Below, piece after piece: positions 1 through 8,042 of a stretch of DNA of 64,000 nucleotides. Each line of letters begins with the position of its first letter. Positions within the stretch are counted from its first letter, which is position 1. The position numbers were made by a program, and so were the translations under genes. This stretch comes from Rhodothermus profundi (GTDB taxonomy: Bacteria > Bacteroidota > Rhodothermia > Rhodothermales > Rhodothermaceae): positions 1 to 64,000 of the forward strand of contig NZ_FRAU01000003.1 in NCBI RefSeq assembly GCF_900142415.1, in the 5' to 3' direction. Under the pieces are notes generated by a model. The model ran no database searches. It was given only the letters and a program-made list of their open reading frames with translations, and had not been told where the DNA came from.

Positions 1-1055
1 TGCCAGGTTAGCACGACCGAGCCGTCGCCTGGAACGGCGGCAATCTCCTGCGGAATGGCGGCCGTCAACGGCCAGAAAAAGCACAACGCCCCCTCGGGAA
101 CAGCAAGACACACCTCCGGCGGCTGACCAAGCGCCAGCGCAAACTGCAAGCGGAAAGGCTGACGCTGCGGCGCAGGCCTCAGCGTGTCGGCCGCAATGGT
201 TTTGCCCAGCAGGTCCAGGCGGCGCAAGACGTAACGGGCACTGTCGAGGCGCTGCAGATGAAAGCGAACGGCTTCGCCGCGCTGGTGCCCAGGAAACTTG
301 CGGGCCGCCAGAAAGACGGCAAAGGAGAGGCCTTGCTGGAGTTGCTCAAGCGAGAGGGGGTCCAGACCCGGGGTCAGGGCAGCGGCCAGGACCACGTTGT
401 CCGAGGAGGCAACCACAAGGCGGCTGCTGTCCAGGGGACTGCCCAGTTGGCGGAGTTCCTGGAGGGCTTCGAGCAGGGCGGTCTGGAGGATGCCTTCAAG
501 GGGGTCAACTTCGGAGGCGGGTTGGGGGGAGGAAGCCCAGGGAATGTGGAAGCGGAGCTGTTGGTAGGGGGAGAGGCGGACCCAGAAGGTCAGGCCATTG
601 GGGGAGGCGGCGATGCCGACCTGGAGGGCGGCGTCGTCGGGGCTGGGGGGAGGGACGGCTTCGAGGGTGGCGGGGAAGGAGGCCTGGTGGCCGGTGGTGT
701 TTTCGAGGCGGACGGTGAAGGAGCTGTCGGGTTGGGGTTGCAGGAGGAGTCGGTACCAGCCGGGGGGAAGTTGGTCGTGGGGCCAGAGGAGGTTACCTTG
801 CGCGTCATGTCGGGCCAGGTAGACCAGTCCCAGTCGGGTGTTTTGGGTGGGGTTGAGGGTGCGTTGTTGGAGGAGGGCGATCAGGGCGGTGTGGGTGGGG
901 CTGAAGTGGAGGGCGAAGGAGTTGGTGTCAATGTCGGCCTGGAGTTGGGGGGGCGCTTTTTGGAAGAGCTGGGCGCTCTGGGCGTGGGTGGTTGTGGGCA
1001 AGAGGCTGCTGGCAAGGCTTATCAGGAGAAAAATCCCCAGGCGTAAACGCTGCAT
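1..1055 (-). CDS. Secreted protein of unknown function, 3' end outside window
   Basis: The minus-strand reading frame opens at an ATG (1055-1053) with GGAGG about 7 bases upstream and stays open to the left edge, giving about 351 residues without a stop. Residues 1-25 form a signal peptide (MQRLRLGIFLLISLASSL, then cleavage near HAQ-SAQ). The body is Pro/Leu/Gln-rich with no family I recognise. The last residues before the edge (VPGDGSVVLTW) look like the first strand of a fibronectin type III domain, so the missing part may hold adhesion-type repeats or a sorting domain. Third codon positions between about 500 and 1000 are almost all C, unlike the rest of the window. This leaves the opposite strand open as a Gly-rich ghost frame. 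Existence is well supported; function is unknown. Confidence 0.8.
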   Translation of the reverse strand, partial: MQRLRLGIFLLISLASSLLPTTTHAQSAQLFQKAPPQLQADIDTNSFALHFSPTHTALIALLQQRTLNPTQNTRLGLVYLARHDAQGNLLWPHDQLPPGWYRLLLQPQPDSSFTVRLENTTGHQASFPATLEAVPPPSPDDAALQVGIAASPNGLTFWVRLSPYQQLRFHIPWASSPQPASEVDPLEGILQTALLEALQELRQLGSPLDSSRLVVASSDNVVLAAALTPGLDPLSLEQLQQGLSFAVFLAARKFPGHQRGEAVRFHLQRLDSARYVLRRLDLLGKTIAADTLRPAPQRQPFRLQFALALGQPPEVCLAVPEGALCFFWPLTAAIPQEIAAVPGDGSVVLTW

Positions 1056-1472
1056 GGCTATCCTCCCGTAAAGGCCAGAGAAAACCGAAGGATGTTTCTG
1101 GTGGGGTACGTTTGCTAGAGGAGGTAAGAATGGCCAGAAGCAGACAAGGGCTATAGGCGCGCCGCTTACGGCATTTAGGAAAGAGAAAGCTATCCGGCGT
1201 CCTGTCCGCTGCCTCTGTGCTTACTCCCCCCGCATTGTTGTTGTGATGCGTTGCCGCAGGCAGCTCTTCAAGGGCGCGTCAACGCTCTATAGAAATTAAA
1301 CCCCTTGTTGGAGGATAAGCTGTTAATATATGGAACGTTATGCCATGAGTTTTTGGCGCAGCATGGCGCATGGCTAGCGTTGAAGGAGTGCCTGGTAGGT
1401 TGAGAGGAGGAAAGTCAGCAGGGCTTACGCGTATAAGCGCGGACCCTGCCGGATGCTTTATGACACCAGTAG
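1056..1472. other. Intergenic region between divergent genes, with mini-ORF and hairpin
   Basis: This 417-base gap must hold the promoters of the leftward secreted-protein gene and of rightward asnS. I could not identify a convincing -35/-10 pair. It contains an 8-codon frame (1130-1156, encoding MARSRQGL) preceded by a strong GAGGAGGT ribosome-binding sequence, and a nested hairpin close to asnS (listed separately). No longer coding frame is convincing. Confidence 0.5.
1418..1449 (+). promoter_or_regulatory. Nested hairpin in the asnS leader
   Basis: GCAGGG (1418-1423) pairs with CCCTGC (1444-1449). Inside it CTTA (1424-1427) pairs with TAAG. The structure ends 23 bases before the asnS ATG and is not followed by a T tract, so it does not look like a terminator. 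It may affect mRNA stability or asnS translation. No T-box core motif is visible. Confidence 0.35.
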
Positions 1473-2987
1473 ATGAAAGCAATGGAACTGCCGTTTCAGT
1501 ATATCGCCGATCTCCCCCGGTACGTGGGAAAAACGGTTACGCTTAAAGGATGGCTTTACAACAAGCGTAGCTCAAAGGGATTACACTTTTTGATTCTGCG
1601 GGATGGTACCGGGTTGGTGCAGTGCGTGGTGGCCCAGGAGAAAGTAGATGCGGCCTCCTGGGAGGCGGCTGAAGAGGCGACCCAGGAATGCGCTTTAGAA
1701 GTAGTGGGTACGGTGGTGCGCGACGAGCGTCAGATCGGAGGGCATGAAATTCAGGTGGCGCGTGTGCAGCGCATCAGCCCGTCCGAAAACTACCCGATTA
1801 CGCCCAAGCCGCACGGCATTGAGTTTTTGATGGATCATCGGCATCTGTGGTTGCGAAGCCGCCGGCCCTGGGCCATTATGCGGATTCGTAACCGGGTAAT
1901 TCGGGCAATCCATGAATTCTTCCAGGAGCGAGGCTTCTTGCAGCTTGATGCGCCGATCCTGACGGGAAACGCCGTTGAGGGGACCACGACGCTGTTTGAA
2001 ATCGACTATTTTGGGGACCGGGCCTACTTGAGCCAGAGTGGCCAGCTTTATGCCGAGGCGTTGGCAATGGCCTTCGGAAAAGTGTACACGTTTGGGCCCA
2101 CGTTCCGCGCCGAAAAGTCCAAAACACGCCGGCATTTGACGGAATTCTGGATGATTGAGCCGGAGATGGCTTTTTATGATCTGGAGATGAGCATGGCGCT
2201 GGCTGAGGAGCTGGTCGTGCATATTGTGCAGGAAGTGCTGCGTCATTGCCGGATGGAGCTGGAGGTGCTGGGGCGGGACATCACGGCCCTGGAGCGCGTG
2301 CAGCCGCCTTTTCCACGCCTGACCTACTCGGAGGCCGTGGAGCTGCTCCGAAGCGACAAAACGGCGCAGATGATTGAGGCGCGTATAGAAGTGCTGAAAG
2401 CGGAGCAGCAAAGACTGGAAGCGGAGCGGACGGAAAACAGGCGTCGCTACGGGCAGGCTAAAAAAGCCGAAAAGCGGCGCATCGACGCTCGTGAGATTGA
2501 AATCAATCAGCGGTTGGATGAAATCGAAAAAGAGCTGGAAAACCTGCCTCAGTGGAAGGAATCAGCTCGCAACTTTCAGTGGGGCAATGACTTCGGTAAC
2601 AGTGATGAGACGGTGCTGACCTGGCACTTTGACCGGCCCATCATTGTGCATCGCTTTCCGGCGGCTATCAAGGCGTTTTACATGAAGCGAGACCCAGAAA
2701 ACGAGCAGCTGGCGCTCGGTATGGATGTGCTTGCTCCAGAAGGATATGGGGAAATTATCGGGGGAGGGCAACGGGCCGATGACCTGGCCTTTCTGGAAGC
2801 GCAGCTTGAAGCGCATCGTTTGCCGCGCGAGGCATTTGAGTGGTACTTGGATCTGCGCCGGTATGGCTCGGTGCCGCACAGTGGGTTTGGACTCGGACTC
2901 GAACGAACGCTGGCCTGGATCTGTGGCGTGCACCATGTGCGGGAAGTGATTCCCTTCCCGCGTTTGCTGGGACGCCTGACGCCCTGA
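1473..2987 (+). CDS. asnS: Asparaginyl-tRNA synthetase with a charged helical insertion
   Basis: This class IIb synthetase charges tRNA-Asn with asparagine in the cytoplasm. The N-terminal OB-fold anticodon-binding domain covers residues 1-105 (VGKTVTLKGWLYNKRSSKG). Motif 1 lies around residues 135-165, motif 2 is FRAEKSKTRRHLTEFWMIE (about 210-230) and motif 3 is SGFGLGLERTLAWICG near the C-terminus. The product of 504 residues is longer than a typical bacterial enzyme (about 430-470). The excess is a Lys/Arg/Glu-rich, coiled-coil-like insertion at about residues 293-367, between motifs 2 and 3. ATGs at 1473 and 1482 are both possible starts; the second has slightly better spacing to purine-rich sequence. 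Assignment over AspRS rests on the C-terminal GVHHVREVIPFPR block typical of AsnRS. Confidence 0.93.
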   Translation: MKAMELPFQYIADLPRYVGKTVTLKGWLYNKRSSKGLHFLILRDGTGLVQCVVAQEKVDAASWEAAEEATQECALEVVGTVVRDERQIGGHEIQVARVQRISPSENYPITPKPHGIEFLMDHRHLWLRSRRPWAIMRIRNRVIRAIHEFFQERGFLQLDAPILTGNAVEGTTTLFEIDYFGDRAYLSQSGQLYAEALAMAFGKVYTFGPTFRAEKSKTRRHLTEFWMIEPEMAFYDLEMSMALAEELVVHIVQEVLRHCRMELEVLGRDITALERVQPPFPRLTYSEAVELLRSDKTAQMIEARIEVLKAEQQRLEAERTENRRRYGQAKKAEKRRIDAREIEINQRLDEIEKELENLPQWKESARNFQWGNDFGNSDETVLTWHFDRPIIVHRFPAAIKAFYMKRDPENEQLALGMDVLAPEGYGEIIGGGQRADDLAFLEAQLEAHRLPREAFEWYLDLRRYGSVPHSGFGLGLERTLAWICGVHHVREVIPFPRLLGRLTP

Positions 2988-3078
2988 CCAGACAGAGACA
3001 AAATTGGTATTGGAAGACATGCGAAACGGGCAGGATGTCCCGTTATTCCAGAGACGTACCTATCAGAAGGAGTGTGGC

Positions 3079-3816
3079 ATGATGCGCTGCTTTTATAGTA
3101 TTGTTGCGCTGGTCATAGGAGCGTTGCCGTCGCTGGCTGCGCTGGGACAGGTTGTGCGGGTGGGGACCGAAACGCCCGCTGTGCCCACGATTACGGTTCA
3201 GGGAGAAGGTGTCGTGCGCGTACAACCGGATCGCGCTACCCTCCGTTTTGCTATTGTTACCCGAGATCTGGATCCGGAACGCGCGCGCCAGCGCAATGCG
3301 GAAGCGGCGCGCCGCGCGCTGAATGCGATACGCACCCTGGGTATTGAACCGCGCTATCTCCATCTGGAGACGCTTACGCTGCATCCTGTGCGGGAATACA
3401 ATCCAAGCAGGCGACAGTGGGAAGAAAAGGGCTATGAGGTTCGACGTGTGTTGCGCGTGGAGTTGACCGATCTGGACCGGTTGCCGGCCGTAGTAGCCCT
3501 GGCGGTGCAGCGTGGTGCCAATCGGCTCCAGGGCATTCAGTACGATGTGTCGAACCGCGAAGAAATCCGAATAGCTGCCTTGCAGGCGGCCGTCCAGAAC
3601 GCCCGGGAAAAGGCCCGCCAGATGTTAACGGTGCTAAACCGAGAGGTAGGCAATCCGATTCGAGTTACCGAGCAAGCGTTAGAGTTTCCTCGACCCGTCT
3701 GGCGTGCCGATCTGGCGGCGCTGCGCACGACCGAAGCGTCGCCTGAACCGGAAGCCTATGCGGTAGGCGACATAGAAGTGCGCGCGCGTGTGGAGATTAC
3801 GTTTTCGATCCGCTGA
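3079..3816 (+). CDS. SIMPL-domain (DUF541) exported protein
   Basis: The product is about 245 residues if translation starts at the tandem ATGATG at 3079, which has GAAGGAG about 7 bases upstream. An in-frame TTG at 3004 would add 25 residues in front of the signal peptide, so I reject it. Residues 1-24 (MMRCFYSIVALVIGALPSLA) are a signal peptide. The rest is a SIMPL domain: an opening ITVQGEGVVRVQPDRA strand, the conserved helix with RARQRNAEAARRALNAIR, and a final VRARVEITFSI strand. Proteins of this family (for example BP26, YggE) form periplasmic or outer-membrane oligomers of uncertain role, sometimes linked to oxidative stress. It stands between asnS and a terminator, so it may share the asnS transcript or have its own promoter. 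Confidence 0.82.
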   Translation: MMRCFYSIVALVIGALPSLAALGQVVRVGTETPAVPTITVQGEGVVRVQPDRATLRFAIVTRDLDPERARQRNAEAARRALNAIRTLGIEPRYLHLETLTLHPVREYNPSRRQWEEKGYEVRRVLRVELTDLDRLPAVVALAVQRGANRLQGIQYDVSNREEIRIAALQAAVQNAREKARQMLTVLNREVGNPIRVTEQALEFPRPVWRADLAALRTTEASPEPEAYAVGDIEVRARVEITFSIR

Positions 3817-3995
3817 AGCGCTTTTTGAGGAGATCCCGCCGCAATGGGGACCGTGGTATGTCGAGACGAGGCTTGATCACAGGTAGCCTGCAGGCGTTTG
3901 AGCACACCAGGCAGCAGCTCAGCAATATGATAGAGGCGGCCCTTCATACGATGCAACGCAGGTTGATTCCTGATGCTTTAAAGATGCGACCTGTA

Positions 3996-4026
3996 GGGTG
4001 ACAACTATATGTCACCCCTTGTTTTT
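3996..4026 (+). terminator. Rho-independent terminator after the SIMPL gene
   Basis: GGGTGACA (3996-4003) pairs perfectly with TGTCACCC (4010-4017) around loop ACTATA and is followed by CTTGTTTTT. It lies 180 bases after the SIMPL stop and ends rightward transcription before the next gene. Confidence 0.8.
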
Positions 4027-4102
4027 GCCAAACGCTCAAGGGTAGGCGTTGACCCCTGCCGTAGTGGACCGTAAATTAGCCGGCGGTTAAAGGAGGCCGA
4101 GC

Positions 4103-4651
4103 ATGAGGCGATTGCGGCATATTGGCGTGTTGCGTGGCATCAGCCTGGGGCTTGTGCTGATTCTGCTGGCAGAATTGGCGCGTCCGCTCTGGCCGATGCC
4201 CGGTGCGTCGTATGCTACCTGGCTGCGGTCCCAATTGCAAGGCGTGCTGGCTGAGACCATCCTGGAGGCGGGTGTGCGGGAGGCGCTGGCGGCTCGGCCT
4301 TTTTCGCTGGACGCATTCGTTCGGGCTTTTCTGGAGGCTTGTGCGCGTCAGGATGGAGGAGCGGCGGTGCGGGCAGCTCTAGGGCTGCCTCCTGATATCG
4401 CAGACGATGCCGTACTGGCTCGACTGCTAGAACTGGTTCCTCAACTGGTCGCTGCCCCCATGCTGACGCCGCGCTGGCAGGCCAGCAGTGGAACGTTCTG
4501 GGCCAGCCCGCGCACAGTCGCGGTTGCGTTTTTCCGCAGTGCGGAACGCTGGGGATGCCTGCTGGCCGACCTCCTGCCCAAGACGTTTGCGGTAGTAGTC
4601 CTGTCGCCTCGCGCTCTTCTGTTCGGTGCCGTGCTTCCGATGGGCCCCTAG
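4103..4651 (+). CDS. Hypothetical membrane-anchored or secreted protein
   Basis: This is a 182-residue protein with an excellent ribosome-binding site (AAAGGAGG, about 5 bases before the ATG). Residues 8-30 (GVLRGISLGLVLILLAELA) form one hydrophobic segment that could be an uncleaved signal anchor. The remainder is Ala/Leu/Arg-rich and probably helical, with no catalytic motif or family I recognise. It is isolated between two terminators (3996-4026 and 4661-4709), so it is a monocistronic unit. Codon use matches its neighbours. The reading frame is likely real; the function is unknown. Confidence 0.6.
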   Translation: MRRLRHIGVLRGISLGLVLILLAELARPLWPMPGASYATWLRSQLQGVLAETILEAGVREALAARPFSLDAFVRAFLEACARQDGGAAVRAALGLPPDIADDAVLARLLELVPQLVAAPMLTPRWQASSGTFWASPRTVAVAFFRSAERWGCLLADLLPKTFAVVVLSPRALLFGAVLPMGP

Positions 4652-4660
4652 GAGTTGAAG

Positions 4661-4709
4661 AGGCCCCGATCAGTCGGGATTGGATAACTGTTGAGGGGCC
4701 TGCTTTTTT
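4661..4709 (+). terminator. Rho-independent terminator upstream of secD
   Basis: AGGCCCC (4661-4667) pairs with GGGGCCT (4695-4701) and is followed by GCTTTTTT. The 27-base loop is long for an intrinsic terminator, but the T tract and position just after a stop codon fit. Confidence 0.55.
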
Positions 4710-4755
4710 CGAGGTGTGCTGCTGTATGCCATCACCAGCCTGAACAAACAACGGT

Positions 4756-6609
4756 ATGAAACGCAACGGTTTCAAAATAGGCATTACATTAGCGCTGCTG
4801 CTCCTCTGTGGATACTACCTGTATCCAACGGTTCGGTATGCCCTGCTGCAGCGCAAGCTCAATCGCATGTCCGAAGAGGAGCGCGCTGCCTTTATGGAAG
4901 CGAACTATGGAACCATCCAGAGCTTGCGTGAAAAAGCGCTGAAGCTGGGACTTGATCTACAGGGGGGGATGCATGTAACGCTGGAGGTGCGGGTCGATGC
5001 GTTGATTCGAGAGCTGGCCACGGATGTGGACGAGACGTTCGAGGAGGTACTGGCGGCGGCTCGGGAGCGGGCGCGTTTTGGGGGCGTGTCGTTGATCGAT
5101 GCCTTTGTAGAGGAGTTTGAGCGGCGCGACCCGAATGCACGTTTATCGCGTTACTTCCGCAACCCGGATGCTGGTATTACGCGGCGTTCGTCCAACGAAG
5201 AAGTTGCCGCCTATCTGCGGCAGCAGGTTGAGGAGGCGGTTGACCGAGCTATAGAGATCATCCGGGATCGGGTGGACCGTTATGGCGTGACCGAGCCGTC
5301 TATCCAGAAGCAGGGGACGCGACGGATTGTGGTCGAGTTGCCGGGCGTGGATGACCCTGAGCGCGTGCGGCGTCTGCTGCGCGGCACAGCTCGCCTGGAG
5401 TTTCGCTTGATGGCGGAGCCCCAGCTACTCCAGGCCGCGCTCCAGGAAATCATCGCATACTATGAACCAGACACGACGGCTCAGGCAGATACGCTGGCCG
5501 CTGCGGACACCTCGCTGGCTGCGCTGCTGGGGGAGCAGTCGGTGCCGGAACGTCCGCACAATCCGCTGCTGGCGGTTATGCAGCCCGTGGGACAGGGCGT
5601 GATTTTTGGCATTGTAGCTGGCCCGGATACCGCAAAGGTAAATCGGCTGCTGCGAGACCCGGAGGTGCGATCGCTCCTTCCACCAGGTATTGAGCTGCTC
5701 TATACCGCCAACCCCATAGGCACCGACGAACAGGGACGGCCGCTGTATTACCTGCTGGGCGTGCGGAAGGAAGTTGAACTGACCGGTGAGGTGATCACAG
5801 ACGCCCGCGTAGAGTTCGATGAACTGAATCGGCCCCAGGTCTCGATGACCATGAACTCGGAAGGAGCGCGCATCTGGGCGCGGCTGACCGGGGCAAATGT
5901 GGGCAAGCATATTGCGATTGTGCTGGACAATGTGGTGTATTCGTATCCTGTTGTTAATGAGCGCATTCCCAGCGGGCGCTCTTCGATTACCGGACTGGAT
6001 TCGCGGGAGGAGGCCCAGGACATCGTAACCGTGCTGAAGTCCGGCGCGCTGCCCGCACCTGTAGAAATCATTGAAGAGCGCACCGTGGGCCCCAGCCTGG
6101 GAGAAGCTTCGATTCGGGCCGGGCTACGTTCTGTGCTGACCGGGCTGCTCCTCGTCGCGCTGTTTATGATCTTCTATTACCGCACGGGGGGCATGATCGC
6201 TGACCTGGCGCTGGTGCTCAACATCATTTTTATCCTGGGTATTCTGGCAGCGTTCAAGGCGACGCTGACGCTGCCTGGCATTGCCGGTATCGTGCTGACC
6301 ATTGGTATGGCCGTCGATGCCAATGTGCTCATTTTTGAGCGCATTCGCGAAGAACAGGCTACCGGCAAGACGCTCCGGGCTGCCATTGATCTGGGCTACT
6401 CAAAAGCCTTCAGTGCGATTTTTGATGCCAATATCACCACATTCTTCACCGGAGCAATCCTGTACTCGTTTGGCGTGGGCCCCATTCAGGGGTTTGCGGT
6501 AACGCTCATGGCCGGTATTGCGGCATCGCTCTTTAGCGCCATTGTCATTACGCGCATCATCTTTGACTATCTGGTGCTGGAGCGGAAGCTGATGGTCAGT
6601 GTAGGCTAA
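4756..6609 (+). CDS. secD: Protein translocase subunit SecD
   Basis: SecD works with SecF as a proton-driven accessory of the SecYEG channel that helps pull exported proteins across the inner membrane. This copy has 617 residues. An N-terminal transmembrane helix (about 7-27) is followed by the signature LGLDLQGGMHVTLEV near residue 55. The large P1 periplasmic region (about 70-440) carries an insertion rich in Asp/Ala around residue 235. Five C-terminal membrane helices begin at GLRSVLTGLLLVALFMIFYY and include the motif GMAVDANVLIFERIREE with the conserved Asp used in proton coupling. It is followed 25 bases later by secF, as expected for a secDF operon. An unfused pair is the usual arrangement outside Bacillus and many Bacteroidia. 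Confidence 0.96.
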   Translation: MKRNGFKIGITLALLLLCGYYLYPTVRYALLQRKLNRMSEEERAAFMEANYGTIQSLREKALKLGLDLQGGMHVTLEVRVDALIRELATDVDETFEEVLAAARERARFGGVSLIDAFVEEFERRDPNARLSRYFRNPDAGITRRSSNEEVAAYLRQQVEEAVDRAIEIIRDRVDRYGVTEPSIQKQGTRRIVVELPGVDDPERVRRLLRGTARLEFRLMAEPQLLQAALQEIIAYYEPDTTAQADTLAAADTSLAALLGEQSVPERPHNPLLAVMQPVGQGVIFGIVAGPDTAKVNRLLRDPEVRSLLPPGIELLYTANPIGTDEQGRPLYYLLGVRKEVELTGEVITDARVEFDELNRPQVSMTMNSEGARIWARLTGANVGKHIAIVLDNVVYSYPVVNERIPSGRSSITGLDSREEAQDIVTVLKSGALPAPVEIIEERTVGPSLGEASIRAGLRSVLTGLLLVALFMIFYYRTGGMIADLALVLNIIFILGILAAFKATLTLPGIAGIVLTIGMAVDANVLIFERIREEQATGKTLRAAIDLGYSKAFSAIFDANITTFFTGAILYSFGVGPIQGFAVTLMAGIAASLFSAIVITRIIFDYLVLERKLMVSVG

Positions 6610-6634
6610 CGCAAGGCAAACCGAAAAAAAAACC

Positions 6635-7558
6635 ATGCGGATATTTGAAAACGCCAATTACGCCTTCCTTCGGCATCGAAAGAAAGCATACGTTTTTTCG
6701 GGCCTGCTCATGCTGCTGAGTCTGGTGTCGCTGGTGACGCGCGGACTGGAACTGGGCATTGATTTTAAGGGGGGGATGGAATTCATCGTAAGTGGGGCAA
6801 CAGCCCCCGGGGCGACCGCTATTCGAGAAGCGCTTACGCCCGTATTGGGATCCGAGCCCGAGGTCAAAACCTACGGGGCAGAGGATATCCTGATTCGCGT
6901 TGCTGCGGAAGGCGATATCAATGAGGTGCAGCAACAGATCGTTGAAACTATTCGCCAGCGCTTTCCAGAAACCCAGCCCGAAGTCGTGCAGACTAACATC
7001 GTAGGGCCGCGTTTCGCAGAAGACCTGAAACGAGGGGCCATCTACTCAATTCTGGGAGCGCTGCTCGTTATTTTCGTTTACATTCTCATTCGTTTCGAGT
7101 GGCGCTTCAGCTTAGGCGCAGTTGCTGCGCTGTTTCATGACGTGCTGATCACGCTCGGGCTGTTTTCCTTCCTGCACGGCTGGCTGCCGTTTTCCTTAGA
7201 AATTGATCAGACGATCATTGCGGCGTTTCTGACCATCGTAGGGTACTCGCTCAACGATACGGTGGTGGTCTTCGACCGCATTCGCGAGTACATGAACCTC
7301 TTCAAGACAAAGCCGTTTGAGGAGGTGGTGAATTTGTCCATCAATAGAACGCTGAGCCGAACGGTTATTACCTCGGGCACGACCTTGCTGGTTGTCGTGA
7401 TCCTCTTTATATTCGGAGGGGAAGTGCTGCGGGGATTTTCATTTGCGTTGATTGTAGGTATAGTTATTGGTACGTATTCATCGATTTTTGTAGCCTCGCC
7501 TGTAGTGGTTGAATTGCGGGAACGGGCAGCAGCCCAACGTCTGGTAACGGCGCGCTAA
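6635..7558 (+). CDS. secF: Protein translocase subunit SecF
   Basis: SecF is the 307-residue partner of the upstream secD product. An N-terminal helix (about 15-33) is followed by the family signature LELGIDFKGGMEFIV, a short periplasmic domain to residue 135, then five helices. The conserved TIVGYSLNDTVVVFDRIRE motif matches the equivalent motif in SecD. The C-terminus (AAAQRLVTAR) is short and basic. The gene sits 25 bases after secD and 18 bases before the STAS gene, so the three are probably co-transcribed. Confidence 0.96.
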   Translation: MRIFENANYAFLRHRKKAYVFSGLLMLLSLVSLVTRGLELGIDFKGGMEFIVSGATAPGATAIREALTPVLGSEPEVKTYGAEDILIRVAAEGDINEVQQQIVETIRQRFPETQPEVVQTNIVGPRFAEDLKRGAIYSILGALLVIFVYILIRFEWRFSLGAVAALFHDVLITLGLFSFLHGWLPFSLEIDQTIIAAFLTIVGYSLNDTVVVFDRIREYMNLFKTKPFEEVVNLSINRTLSRTVITSGTTLLVVVILFIFGGEVLRGFSFALIVGIVIGTYSSIFVASPVVVELRERAAAQRLVTAR

Positions 7559-7576
7559 CCCAAACCGGTATGTATC

Positions 7577-7948
7577 ATGAACTTCTCTGTTGAAGAACGT
7601 TATAATGCGGTGGTCATCTCGCTGAAGGGAAATGTAATGGGAGGACCCGACGGGGTCAGACTACATGAAAAAATTCATGAGCTGATTCGAGAGGGGAAAA
7701 AGAATGTTGTGGTGGATCTGTCGAAGGTGAAGTTTATGAACTCCAGCGGGTTGGGCTTGCTGATCAGCGCACTGACCTCGTTGCGTAACGCAGGAGGGGA
7801 TTTGCGATTGGCCAATGTAGCAGACCGAATCCAGTCGCTGTTGGTGATCACAAAGCTGATCACGGTGTTCAAGCACTATGATTCGGTGGAGGAGGCTGTG
7901 AAAAGTTTTGAGACCGATCCACCTGTTCCGGTAGAGCAAGCAACCTGA
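7577..7948 (+). CDS. STAS-domain anti-sigma factor antagonist
   Basis: This 123-residue protein is essentially one STAS domain of the SpoIIAA/RsbV type. The conserved block VVVDLSKVKFMNSSGLGLL contains the Ser of the NSSG loop that a partner anti-sigma kinase phosphorylates in this family. Unphosphorylated antagonists bind and neutralise the anti-sigma factor. No cognate RsbW-like kinase, PP2C phosphatase or sigma factor lies nearby, so its partners must be encoded elsewhere. It is the last gene of the secD-secF run and is closed by a strong hairpin (7976-8004). The C-terminal extension (SFETDPPVPVEQAT) is likely flexible. Confidence 0.88.
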   Translation: MNFSVEERYNAVVISLKGNVMGGPDGVRLHEKIHELIREGKKNVVVDLSKVKFMNSSGLGLLISALTSLRNAGGDLRLANVADRIQSLLVITKLITVFKHYDSVEEAVKSFETDPPVPVEQAT

Positions 7949-7975
7949 ACGCGTGGTGAACCTCCCTTGCGGTTC

Positions 7976-8004
7976 AAAGGCGACGGTCTGGGGCCGTCGC
8001 CTTT
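7976..8004. terminator. Perfect 11-bp hairpin between the STAS gene and purA
   Basis: AAAGGCGACGG (7976-7986) pairs perfectly with CCGTCGCCTTT (7994-8004) around a 7-base loop. The A tract before and T tract after the GC core make it a plausible bidirectional terminator, although the T run is only three bases. Confidence 0.65.
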
Positions 8005-8042
8005 GCCATGTTCTTGCTCAGAATCAAACGTCCTGATCAACC

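Noticed and set aside
258-1046. 262-codon plus-strand frame rich in Gly
   Set aside because: It is the complement of the secreted-protein gene with C-ending codons; it has no ribosome-binding site and a low-complexity composition, whereas the minus-strand frame has a signal peptide and a good start.
1407-1416. GAGGAAAGTC, resembling the conserved 5' core of RNase P RNA
   Set aside because: Only about 60 bases remain before asnS and no other P RNA core element is present.
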